Assembly: GCA_017623295.1 (NCBI GenBank)
Contig: JAGAPK010000024.1
Coordinates: 1-41,845 of the forward strand
DNA: 41,845 bases
Reading direction: 5' to 3'
Source of the DNA: Lachnospiraceae bacterium
GTDB lineage: Bacteria; Bacillota; Clostridia; Lachnospirales; Lachnospiraceae
Numbering within the stretch: position 1 is the first letter of the stretch; every line of letters begins with the position of its first letter. The notes beneath the pieces were generated by a model, which worked only from the letters and a program-made list of their open reading frames with translations, made no database searches and was not told the origin of the DNA. Below are positions 25,025-32,456 of the stretch, in pieces. Both the position numbers and the translations under genes were made by a program.

Positions 25025-26846
25025 AAAGCGCCAATTAGAACTTGGTCCCGGTGGTGCTCGTAACCGAGCTTTTGGAACGTCGGGCAAACCCAAAAATTTA
25101 AAAAGCTCCATTATTCGTCTGATGAAGTATATTTCCCGTGAAAAGCTTTTGATTGGAATAGCAGTTTTCTGTTCTGTCATTTATACTATTTCTTCTTTGA
25201 CAGCCTCCTATCTGCTTCGACCAATTATTAACAAGTTCATCTACTTCGATGAAGCAGATACCAACTTAAGCAGCCGATTATCCGGGCTTACCACATGGCT
25301 TATACTCCTTGCTATTATTTACGGAATCGCTGTGCTGACTCAATGGCTTCAACAAAGATTGATGTTGGAAGCTTCCCAACGCACTCTTGTCCGCATGAGA
25401 AATGAACTTTTTAACAAATTGCAAGGTCTGCCTGTTCAGTATTTTGATTCACATGCAACGGGCGATATTATGTCCAGATTTACCAACGATGTTGATACAA
25501 TTGGCGAAATGTTAAACACTACACTGATTCAGATTATTTCCGGTTCCATCACTATTATCGGAACCATTATACTGATGCTATACACCAACCCAATTTTGGG
25601 TGCTATTACTATAATCGCAACACCTGTTTTGACCTATTTAAGCAAAACTATCATGAAAAAAGGGCAGAAAGCTTACGCCCGGCAACAGAAAAATCTAGGT
25701 ATGATAAATGGTTTTACCGAAGAAATTATTTCCGGTCAGAAAGTTGTCAAAGTATTTAATCATGAGGAAAATACACGCCAAGAATTTGCGGATTTAAACA
25801 AAGACCTTTGTCGTTCTCAGGAAGAAGCACAGTTTCGCTCCGGTATTATGGGACCGGTGACTCACCAGCTCTGCAATATGGTTTATGCTGTGGTTGCCTG
25901 TGTCGGAGGCATACTCGTTGCAATCGATAAATTCGATGTGGGCGGTCTTACGGTATCACTCAATTACACCAGCCAATTCAATCGCCCAATCAACGAGGTT
26001 TCTATGCAACTAAATACTGTTTTTGCTGCTTTGGCGGGTGCCGAACGAGTTTTTGAAGTCATGGATGCCGAACCGGAGAAACCGGATACAGACATCGTAC
26101 CATTAGATAAAATTACCGGACATATTGTGCTTGACCATGTCAATTTTGGCTACACACCGGATGTCACAGTTTTACATGATATTTCGCTTTATGCCAAACC
26201 CGGTCAGAAGATTGCGTTCGTTGGGTCTACGGGTGCCGGTAAAACAACGGTAACAAACCTCCTGTCACGCTTCTATGATATTCAGGATGGTACAATTACC
26301 ATTGATGGGGTACCGATTGAAAAAATTGACCGCTTTTTCCTACGTTCCAACATTGCTATGGTCTTGCAGGATACTCATCTTTTTACCGGAACGGTACGTG
26401 AGAATATCCGCTACGGTAGACTGGATGCAACCGACGAAGAAGTTATTGAAGCCGCCAAAATTGCTTCCGCACATTCTTTCATTGAACAATTGGAAAATGG
26501 TTATGATACGGTTCTGGAGAATGACGGTGCTAACCTCTCACAAGGTCAACGCCAGCTTCTCAACATTGCCCGTGCTGCGATTTCCAAAGCACCAATTCTG
26601 ATTCTGGACGAAGCGACAAGCTCTGTTGACACCAGAACAGAACGACACATTGAAGAAGGTATGGATGCGCTGATGGAAAACCGCACAACTTTTGTTATCG
26701 CTCACAGACTTTCTACGGTTCGAAAATCGAATGCAATTATGGTTCTGGAAAAAGGTCGTATCATTGAGCGCGGAACACACGAAGAACTGCTTGCCGCAAA
26801 AGGACGCTATGCAGATTTGTATAATGAGATTATAGAACTGGAGTAA
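25017..26846 (+). CDS. ABC transporter permease/ATPase, second half of heterodimeric exporter
   Basis: 609-residue type-I exporter half. An N-terminal polar, glycine-rich segment (SEKRQLELGPGGARNRAFG) precedes six transmembrane helices and a nucleotide-binding domain. Walker A GSTGAGKTTVTNL, Q-loop IAMVLQDTHLFTG, signature variant LSQGQRQL, Walker B ILILDEATSSVD with the catalytic glutamate, switch VIAHRLSTV. Paired with the preceding half it gives one consensus and one degenerate ATP site. Its start overlaps the first half by 8 bases, with AAGGAGGAGG upstream, so the two are coupled. Multidrug or peptide export is the family expectation. Confidence 0.94.
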   Translation: MSEKRQLELGPGGARNRAFGTSGKPKNLKSSIIRLMKYISREKLLIGIAVFCSVIYTISSLTASYLLRPIINKFIYFDEADTNLSSRLSGLTTWLILLAIIYGIAVLTQWLQQRLMLEASQRTLVRMRNELFNKLQGLPVQYFDSHATGDIMSRFTNDVDTIGEMLNTTLIQIISGSITIIGTIILMLYTNPILGAITIIATPVLTYLSKTIMKKGQKAYARQQKNLGMINGFTEEIISGQKVVKVFNHEENTRQEFADLNKDLCRSQEEAQFRSGIMGPVTHQLCNMVYAVVACVGGILVAIDKFDVGGLTVSLNYTSQFNRPINEVSMQLNTVFAALAGAERVFEVMDAEPEKPDTDIVPLDKITGHIVLDHVNFGYTPDVTVLHDISLYAKPGQKIAFVGSTGAGKTTVTNLLSRFYDIQDGTITIDGVPIEKIDRFFLRSNIAMVLQDTHLFTGTVRENIRYGRLDATDEEVIEAAKIASAHSFIEQLENGYDTVLENDGANLSQGQRQLLNIARAAISKAPILILDEATSSVDTRTERHIEEGMDALMENRTTFVIAHRLSTVRKSNAIMVLEKGRIIERGTHEELLAAKGRYADLYNEIIELE

Positions 26847-26868
26847 AATTTTTACTCCAGTTTCTTAT
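26836..26868 (+). terminator. Terminator of the tetR-ABC operon
   Basis: AACTGGAGTAAAA and TTTTACTCCAGTT form a long stem over the stop codon of the second exporter gene, followed by TCTTATTT. Being nearly symmetrical, it may also serve the converging minus-strand GNAT gene. Confidence 0.85.
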
Positions 26869-27341
26869 TTCAATCGATGTACCATAATGTACTCTTCTTC
26901 ATTTTCATCCATAATTTCAAAACCGACATTCTGATACATTTTCACTGCGTAGTTCGTTTTCTGAACGGATAAGGAAGCCTTCTCATATCCCTTTTCTTTC
27001 AGTTCATCAATCATTCTTTTCATCAGTGCTGTGCCAATTCCACATCCACGATATTCTTTATATAAGGAAATTGCAAAAGACGGAATCCCAGCTCCTATAT
27101 GTCCATAATCATCCATGACCCGAACCCATACCGCGCCAACAATTTTATTATCGACTTCTGCCACAAAACATATATCATCTTTCTTCTTTCCAAAATCGCG
27201 AACATATACTTGCAATTCTTCTTGATTAATAATGGATTTCGGTGGCGCTTGAACATTTTCCGGAACAAAAATTGCTTCATAAAGGAAGTCATTCAAAAAA
27301 TGATATTCAGTTTCTTTTATTTTTCTGATGGTATAAATCAT
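26865..27341 (-). CDS. GNAT family N-acetyltransferase
   Basis: 158-residue acetyltransferase of the GNAT fold. The acetyl-CoA loop is YRGCGIGTALMKRMIDELKEKGYEKASLSVQKTNYAVKMYQNVGF (about residues 97-141), with the RGCGIG pyrophosphate-binding motif. The substrate is unknown. GAGGA stands before the ATG. It is the last gene of a minus-strand run and converges on the ABC exporter operon across an 18-base gap. Confidence 0.85.
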   Translation of the reverse strand: MIYTIRKIKETEYHFLNDFLYEAIFVPENVQAPPKSIINQEELQVYVRDFGKKKDDICFVAEVDNKIVGAVWVRVMDDYGHIGAGIPSFAISLYKEYRGCGIGTALMKRMIDELKEKGYEKASLSVQKTNYAVKMYQNVGFEIMDENEEEYIMVHRLK

Positions 27342-27373
27342 GGTTGTTCCTCAATTAAAGATTAGAAATTATA

Positions 27374-27769
27374 TCATAACATTGCATCACGAATAGCATC
27401 TGCTGCATTCTGAGAATGCTCAAACTGTTTTTCTGATGAATTCCATCCAAATCCATCATTACTATATCTCGGAAAAATATGTAAATGATAATGACCTATA
27501 TCATTAAATGCACCACCATTTTGCATAATACTATATCCATCTGGTCGGTATTCTTTTTTGATTGCAGTCACGAGCTTCTGCGAGATATCCATTAAATGAT
27601 GCAGCGTTTCTTTAGGTAATTCCTCTACATCTAAATAATGCTTTTTCGGAATCAATAAAATATGTCCTTCATTTATTGGTTCATGGTCCAAAAAAGCCAT
27701 TACTAATTCATCTTCGTAAACAATTTGTGTTTCCATTTTTCTATTTGCAATATCACAAAATATACACAT
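27374..27769 (-). CDS. HIT family nucleotide-binding hydrolase
   Basis: 131-residue histidine-triad protein. N-terminal CIFCDIANRKMETQIVYEDELVMAFLDHEPINEGHILLIPKKHYLDVEEL is typical, and the catalytic triad motif is GHYHLHIFPRY at about residues 91-101. Such proteins hydrolyse nucleotide phosphoramidates or adenylylated intermediates. CxxC near the N terminus can bind zinc in this family. AAGGAG is the SD. It is 27 bases after the pyrophosphatase-like gene, in the same direction. Confidence 0.93.
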   Translation of the reverse strand: MCIFCDIANRKMETQIVYEDELVMAFLDHEPINEGHILLIPKKHYLDVEELPKETLHHLMDISQKLVTAIKKEYRPDGYSIMQNGGAFNDIGHYHLHIFPRYSNDGFGWNSSEKQFEHSQNAADAIRDAML

Positions 27770-27796
27770 ATTTGCTCCTTACCGCTGAATATCCTT

Positions 27797-28120
27797 TTAA
27801 ATTCTAATCTCAAATTGAAAATACTGTTCTTGAAAATTTACCTGTTCCATAATTTCTTCTTTTGTGAACATAATATTTTCCGGTGCAACAACCCACTTTT
27901 CCTCCACATCATCGAATCGATGAATGATAGCTATGATTTTTCCAACAAACTCTTTTATCGGCTCCGACCCCCCAAGAATATATGCATCTTGTTCCTCTCC
28001 ATCAGAAGCCATAACGCCTTCAATATAACCATAATTTATCGGATAATACATATCTTTATGTTCTGGGTGATAACTTCCCAAAGGTCTGTCCACCGTTACT
28101 TTTACAACATCCCCTATCAT
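27797..28120 (-). CDS. Short inorganic pyrophosphatase-like protein
   Basis: 107-residue protein related to soluble family I pyrophosphatase. It keeps VDRPLGS (about residues 10-16), YPINYGYIEG (27-35) and DGEEQDAYILG (40-50), which correspond to the catalytic DGDPxD segment, plus a HRFDDVEEKWVVAPEN region. It lacks the usual N-terminal part with the first catalytic E/K/E residues and the C-terminal Y-K pair of the roughly 175-residue enzymes. It may hydrolyse a different pyrophosphate compound. A distinct short clade exists in clostridia as far as I recall. AGAGGG precedes the ATG. Confidence 0.75.
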   Translation of the reverse strand: MIGDVVKVTVDRPLGSYHPEHKDMYYPINYGYIEGVMASDGEEQDAYILGGSEPIKEFVGKIIAIIHRFDDVEEKWVVAPENIMFTKEEIMEQVNFQEQYFQFEIRI

Positions 28121-28135
28121 AAGTGCGCCCTCTGT

Positions 28136-29002
28136 TTAACTATGTTGATTCCGTTTCTCTTCCACAAGTTTATCATGATAAAAATAGTTTGTATATTCAA
28201 CACCAAGTTTCTCGCAATAATTATTTATAGAATATGCCAATTCTTCCCAATAGGTATTATCCTTTTGAAGATATATTTTCCGATATTCCTGCTCGAACTG
28301 AGGGTAATGATTATGAATATAATCCAAAATCTCTTTTTTATAAGCTCCCCTTAAATTCAGATTTTCAAACCAATATTCACTCACGATACTGTGCGTTGCA
28401 TCAATAATTTCTTTCCACTCCGTGATATATGGAAAAATTGGCGACATAAATAAAACGGTATGAATTCCGGCATGATGCAATTCTGTCATCGCTTTTAATC
28501 GCCCTTGTATTGTGTCCGCTTTATCCATGTCTTTTCGGAACGCTTCGTCCAATGTATTGATGGAAAAAGATACTTTTAGATTTGGAAGTTTCGTTAGTAA
28601 ATCGATATCTCGAAGTATCAGACTGGATTTTGTCGATATCGTAATCTGACAGTCAGCACCAAGAAGTTGCTCTAATATTTTTCTGGTTACTTCATACTTT
28701 TCTTCCAATGGATTATAACAATCCGTTACCGATGAAAGGAAAACCGTTTTACCCGTCAATTTCTTAATGTTAATCGGCTTATCACATTCTTTAATATCAA
28801 TAAATTCGCCCCATTTTTCATCATGACCGGTAAACCTTTTCATGAAGCTGGCATAACAATATTTGCAAGCATGCGGACAACCCACATACGGATTAATCAC
28901 GTAATCGCTGGCCGGAAGATTCGATTTGGTTAGATAATCTTTTGTATTTATTTTCTTCTCAACTAACTTCTTTTCTACAAAATTCTGTTCCATAAGCCCC
29001 AT
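28136..29002 (-). CDS. SPL-type radical SAM protein
   Basis: 288-residue radical SAM enzyme related to spore photoproduct lyase and archaeal-type SPL-like proteins. The cluster motif is CPHACKYC (C42, C46, C49 counted from the chosen start), preceded by the NPYVG turn. Barrel motifs VFLSSVTDCYNPLEEKYEVTRKILEQL and ITISTKSSLILRDIDLL follow, typical of the Rv2578c/SPL group. The start is the ATG of MGLMEQNF after GGAGG with a 12-base spacer; a GTG upstream would overlap the SD. True repair activity is not shown; the function of this subgroup is unknown. Confidence 0.8.
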   Translation of the reverse strand: MGLMEQNFVEKKLVEKKINTKDYLTKSNLPASDYVINPYVGCPHACKYCYASFMKRFTGHDEKWGEFIDIKECDKPINIKKLTGKTVFLSSVTDCYNPLEEKYEVTRKILEQLLGADCQITISTKSSLILRDIDLLTKLPNLKVSFSINTLDEAFRKDMDKADTIQGRLKAMTELHHAGIHTVLFMSPIFPYITEWKEIIDATHSIVSEYWFENLNLRGAYKKEILDYIHNHYPQFEQEYRKIYLQKDNTYWEELAYSINNYCEKLGVEYTNYFYHDKLVEEKRNQHS

Positions 29003-29118
29003 TATTGAATGGCACCTCCAACACACGCATTATATCTCGGGTTTTTATTTGTGCATGATTTTAAATAATTACACTATTCTGTATTATAAGTACTAAATCA
29101 GTTTCTTTTCTATCACAA

Positions 29119-29493
29119 TTATTCAAAACGATAAAACGGTTCTGTTTCACGATTGCGATATTCGTGTTTCTCATAATAACCGATTAAATCACCTTGCTCA
29201 TTACGCAAAGCAATCATGTACACATCTTTATTTTCTTTTTCATTATAGTAAGTGTATATTCTGTTATGTGATTTACTTTCTTTAAACCACTCTATTGTTT
29301 TATGTATTATTGCATTGGATTCGCTGTTGTGACAATCAAGCAAACTTTTCCCTACTAACGCAGCTCCCCCTCGCTTGTCGTATCTTTCACAAGCCGTCGG
29401 ATTCATATAAATAATGGTGTGATTCACATCACAAATAACAACTGCGCATTTGTCTTCATCTATGATACTCTTAAAAAATTGTGCTAATTCCAT
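29119..29493 (-). CDS. Stand-alone PAS domain protein
   Basis: 124-residue protein consisting of a single PAS domain: FFKSIIDEDKCAVVICDVNHTIIYMNPTACERYDKRGGAALVGKSLLDCHN, then a connecting helix and the strands IYTYYNEKENKDVYMIALRNEQGDLIGYYEKHE. No output domain is attached, so it must sense a ligand or bind a partner. LVGKSLLDCHN resembles the PAS part of DUF438-type proteins. AGGAGG is the SD. It lies between a GNAT gene and the radical SAM gene. Confidence 0.82.
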   Translation of the reverse strand: MELAQFFKSIIDEDKCAVVICDVNHTIIYMNPTACERYDKRGGAALVGKSLLDCHNSESNAIIHKTIEWFKESKSHNRIYTYYNEKENKDVYMIALRNEQGDLIGYYEKHEYRNRETEPFYRFE

Positions 29494-29513
29494 CGTAAGC
29501 CTCCTGATAATCT

Positions 29514-29918
29514 CTATAATTTCTTCGATAAAATAATTTCATACGGATCTTCTCCAAGCAAAAATCCACCAATTGTCGAATAACCAAGTTTATTATAAAA
29601 GTGCTGTGCATACTCGTCGGAAGCAGTAGATGTCATTACTATTTCATAATTCTGCATCCTCATTTGATTTTCCCAATACTCAACTAATTGCTTTCCAAAT
29701 CCTTTTCCTCTACTGTTTTCCAACAGATAAAGCATATTCATAAATGGTGTATTATCCCAGAACAAATTGTATCTTAACCAACCCACAAAATTTCCATTGC
29801 TTTCTGCTACATACACCCTGTTCAGCCGAATACTGTTTTCTAATTCCTGTTTCGAAATATGTTTATCATGTTCTTCCAAGTTATTAATATCTTCTATTGT
29901 CGCAAGTCGTATTAACAT
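29514..29918 (-). CDS. GNAT family N-acetyltransferase
   Basis: 134-residue minimal GNAT protein: MLIRLATIEDINNLEEHDKHIS at the N terminus and the CoA loop NSRGKGFGKQLVEYWENQMR at about residues 88-107, ending FYNKLGYSTIGGFLL. The substrate is unknown. GGAGG lies about 12 bases before the ATG. Unrelated in detail to the other two GNATs of this cluster. Confidence 0.85.
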   Translation of the reverse strand: MLIRLATIEDINNLEEHDKHISKQELENSIRLNRVYVAESNGNFVGWLRYNLFWDNTPFMNMLYLLENSRGKGFGKQLVEYWENQMRMQNYEIVMTSTASDEYAQHFYNKLGYSTIGGFLLGEDPYEIILSKKL

Positions 29919-29947
29919 TTTTTACTATGACCTCCATATAGAAATTA

Positions 29948-30514
29948 TTAGTCAAATAAATTATACTGCTGAATTTTAATGCAATTATTATTTTCAAAAC
30001 TAAATTCTACTACCCAGGGCATTAAACCTTTTATTTTTTCAAAATCGGTGTATCCAAAAGATTTATCATAATAGTTAATAATTGTACTTAATGCAGTTCC
30101 ATGACTGCCGACAACAATTACTTTCCCTTTATATGCTTCAATCACATTATTCAGTGCTTTAATATTTCTGTTTTGTACTTCTCCTAAGCTTTCACCATCC
30201 GATAATTTGTAATTGAAATCCTTCCACTGCGCCTTAGAAAACGCATTAAAATCTTCTATCCATTCACTATCAATTTTACGTTCTCTGAAATCTTCTATAA
30301 TTTCTACTTCGAAACCTTTTGTTTCCGCAAAATCACGAACAGTATCAACTGCTCTTTTATACGGACTCGACAGGACAATATCAACTGCCTTATCCGATAA
30401 AAACTCTGTTACAAGTTTTCTGTCATTTAACCCTTTTTCCGTAAGTTCTCTTGTCATATCATCATGATTTTTATAATTGGGTTCCGCATGTCTTACAAAA
30501 TATACTGTTGTCAT
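29948..30514 (-). CDS. Histidine phosphatase family protein
   Basis: 188-residue phosphoglycerate-mutase-like phosphatase. The catalytic RHAE motif lies in VYFVRHAEPNYKN with the phosphohistidine at residue 9. LSSPYKRAVDTVRDFAETKG carries the second arginine, and VVGSHGTALSTII the second histidine. The substrate is not predictable. The start overlaps the nitroreductase stop by 4 bases (ATGA), so the two are translationally coupled. Confidence 0.9.
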   Translation of the reverse strand: MTTVYFVRHAEPNYKNHDDMTRELTEKGLNDRKLVTEFLSDKAVDIVLSSPYKRAVDTVRDFAETKGFEVEIIEDFRERKIDSEWIEDFNAFSKAQWKDFNYKLSDGESLGEVQNRNIKALNNVIEAYKGKVIVVGSHGTALSTIINYYDKSFGYTDFEKIKGLMPWVVEFSFENNNCIKIQQYNLFD

Positions 30515-31113
30515 TCATATACCCCTCTATATTCCACAATCTCTTCCAACTTCTTCCGAGGTCTCTGCGCAGGGCTTTCGTCAGCATAACCAAGCGCAAT
30601 CGCACCAACAAGCTGTTTTGTTGTGCCAAGATATGTCGTTAATTCTTCATATGCAAAACAGGTATTGGCAATCCATAATGTTCCTAATCCTATTTCATCT
30701 GCCTTTAACAGCATGTTTTCGATAGATGCACCAATCGAAAGCGTATCGCATATTTCGGTAATTCTATCATCTGCATTTATTTGAGCAAAAGGCGTAGTAC
30801 CATTTTCGTTTAATACAACAATAAGAATTGGTGCTTCTTTCATAATTCTAAGTGTATTTTTGGCATCCGGAATACCTTGTTTGGAATTAGGCAAGAACGC
30901 TTTTTGCCTTTCTTCTCTCATAATTCCGTTTTCCATTTTCTCCAAAAATTCTGCCTTATGTTCTCCACCAAACACAATATATTTCCAAGGCTGTCTGTTT
31001 TTTGCAGAAGGCGCAACCCGTGCTGCATCAAGAATCTGCTCTATCTTTTCTTTTGGCACATTCTTGTCTAAATATTTTCTTATACTTCTGCGATTATATA
31101 TTGAGTGATTCAT
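30511..31113 (-). CDS. Nitroreductase family protein
   Basis: 200-residue FMN-dependent nitroreductase-fold enzyme. The N-terminal IYNRRSIRKYLDKNVPKEKIEQILDAARVAPSAKNRQPWKYIV supplies the FMN phosphate contacts (RRSIR, APSAKNRQPW). GLGTLWIANTCFAYEEL and LVGAIALGYADESPAQRPRKKLEEIV complete it. The start ATG has GGAGG about 10 bases upstream; a TTG eight codons before is not favoured. Likely a general NAD(P)H-dependent reductase. Confidence 0.92.
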   Translation of the reverse strand: MNHSIYNRRSIRKYLDKNVPKEKIEQILDAARVAPSAKNRQPWKYIVFGGEHKAEFLEKMENGIMREERQKAFLPNSKQGIPDAKNTLRIMKEAPILIVVLNENGTTPFAQINADDRITEICDTLSIGASIENMLLKADEIGLGTLWIANTCFAYEELTTYLGTTKQLVGAIALGYADESPAQRPRKKLEEIVEYRGVYE

Positions 31114-31185
31114 TTTGGTTAATCCTCCACTTTCCAAAAATCGGATGTCTCTTCACAGGCATCCGATTCCTCAGCATATTTTCAT

Positions 31186-31701
31186 TTACAAAGATGTAAG
31201 TTCATAGGATGGATGATACAGACCAGTTGGCTCATAGAATTCATCACCTACATAAGTAAATCCTAACTTGTTTAACACTTTCTGAGATGCAATATTATTG
31301 GGGTTATGTCCCGCAAATAATCCTTTTGCTGTGAGTTCTGTAAAAGCATACTGAATTACAGCATTGGCTGCTTCCATAGCATAACCTTGTCTCCAGAATG
31401 CCGGTCGAAGGTGAAAACCTATTTCATACTTACTTTCCTCATATGGTCTTAAACCGCAACAACCAATCAACTCATTTGTCGCTAATTCAAAAATAGGCCA
31501 GTATTGAACATTATATTCTGCATTATTAGAAACTTCTTTTTCTAGTCGGTTAATAATATCCTTTTCACTAAATACACCACTGGCGCATATATACTTTGTC
31601 ACTTCCGGATTTCCCCATAATAATTCAGCCAGCTTAATATCTTCTTGACTCCATATGGAAAATCCTATTCTATTTGTTTTTAAGAAAAAATCTCTTGTCA
31701 T
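31186..31701 (-). CDS. GNAT family N-acetyltransferase, RimJ/RimL-like
   Basis: 171-residue acetyltransferase with the RimL-type layout: TNRIGFSIWSQEDIKLAELLWGNPEVTKYI at the N terminus, LIGCCGLRPYEESKYEIGFHLRPAFWRQGYAMEAANAVIQYAF as the CoA-binding region, and NIASQKVLNKLGFTYVGDEFYEPTG at the C terminus. Such enzymes acetylate protein N termini or small amines. The start overlaps the upstream stop by 4 bases (ATGA). Confidence 0.88.
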   Translation of the reverse strand: MTRDFFLKTNRIGFSIWSQEDIKLAELLWGNPEVTKYICASGVFSEKDIINRLEKEVSNNAEYNVQYWPIFELATNELIGCCGLRPYEESKYEIGFHLRPAFWRQGYAMEAANAVIQYAFTELTAKGLFAGHNPNNIASQKVLNKLGFTYVGDEFYEPTGLYHPSYELTSL

Positions 31702-32231
31702 CTATTTTCTCTCTCCCACTCTGCATCATCCATCCACTCATCTTCTGCATTGCTATACTTAAAATCATCTTCCAGTTCTGATTCAGCCTCAGATTCTTCT
31801 TCTATCTCCGGCTCCTGCCAGTCCTCATCTTCAATCCAGTCTTCCTCAGTCGAAGTATCTATATCTACTTCTTCCAAATCCGCCGCTTCCAAATCCTTTT
31901 CCCTTATTTCTTCCTTCGTTTCAGATTTCTCTTTCTCCTTAACGTCTTGTTTTGTTTCTTCTACAATTTCCTGCTTGACATCAGTCACTTTATCTTCTTG
32001 TTTCATTTTATCTTTATTATTATTGATTGCTTTGTCTTGTTTCTTTTTCATGAAGAAAAACGCACCATATCCTGAAACAACTAAGAGCATAAAAATAAAT
32101 ACTCCAAGAATAATCCATTTAATGATTCCGTTTTCACCATCTGATTCCAGCAATCCCAGCACTGATTGATCGCTATTTATGGAAGCAACTGCCAAATTAA
32201 TTTCTTTTTGAATGTTTCCAACAATCCTCAT
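31698..32231 (-). CDS. Single-pass membrane protein with long acidic tail
   Basis: 177-residue protein of unknown family. A short polar N terminus with MRIVGNIQKEINLAVASINSDQS precedes one transmembrane helix (about residues 37-60, WIILGVFIFMLLVVSGYGAFFFM). A KKK stop and a lysine/glutamate-rich, coiled-coil-prone stretch follow, and the last 60 residues are almost all D/E with scattered W (DWIEDEDWQEPE, DEWMDDAEWERE). Strong promoter at 32311-32339 and ATGA coupling to a GNAT gene. Two ATG starts are possible, 8 codons apart; I prefer the inner one behind GAAAGGA. A role is not inferable. Confidence 0.7.
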   Translation of the reverse strand: MRIVGNIQKEINLAVASINSDQSVLGLLESDGENGIIKWIILGVFIFMLLVVSGYGAFFFMKKKQDKAINNNKDKMKQEDKVTDVKQEIVEETKQDVKEKEKSETKEEIREKDLEAADLEEVDIDTSTEEDWIEDEDWQEPEIEEESEAESELEDDFKYSNAEDEWMDDAEWERENR

Positions 32232-32310
32232 TTTAAAAATCCTTTCCCATCTCATATTTATACTTTTATCATATAAAAAGGTATATTATCACATTATGTC
32301 AGCATATTTG

Positions 32311-32339
32311 ATGTTACTCTTTATCGCCTGGTATGTCAA
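32311..32339 (-). promoter_or_regulatory. Promoter of the acidic-tail protein/GNAT/nitroreductase run
   Basis: Minus strand TTGACA (32334-32339), 17-base spacer, TAACAT (32311-32316), about 80 bases before the first gene. The -10 box is 4/6. Confidence 0.65.
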
Positions 32340-32361
32340 ATAGGTCAATTTTTTTAAAAGC

Positions 32362-32410
32362 ATAAAAATACCACAAATTCTGCACTTATTACATACAAAA
32401 CTTGTGGTAT
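32362..32410 (-). terminator. Terminator of the ftsEX-envC-S41 operon
   Basis: Minus strand ATACCACAA and TTGTGGTAT form a 9-bp stem with a long internal loop, followed by TTTTATG. It lies about 47 bases beyond the S41 protease stop. Confidence 0.7.
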
Positions 32411-32456
32411 TACATTTTTATTTTATAGTCTTATGTTTTATAGACGTTTACTCATC

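Noticed and set aside
23282-26846. Bacteriocin or lantibiotic locus around the ABC exporter
   Set aside because: There is no peptidase C39 domain on the transporters, no modification enzyme and no small double-glycine peptide gene nearby; the TetR pairing fits drug export better.
31750-32169. Plus-strand serine-rich open frame of 139 codons
   Set aside because: It is the mirror of the glutamate/aspartate codons of the acidic-tail protein (GAA/GAT read as TTC/ATC/TCT), a compositional artefact.
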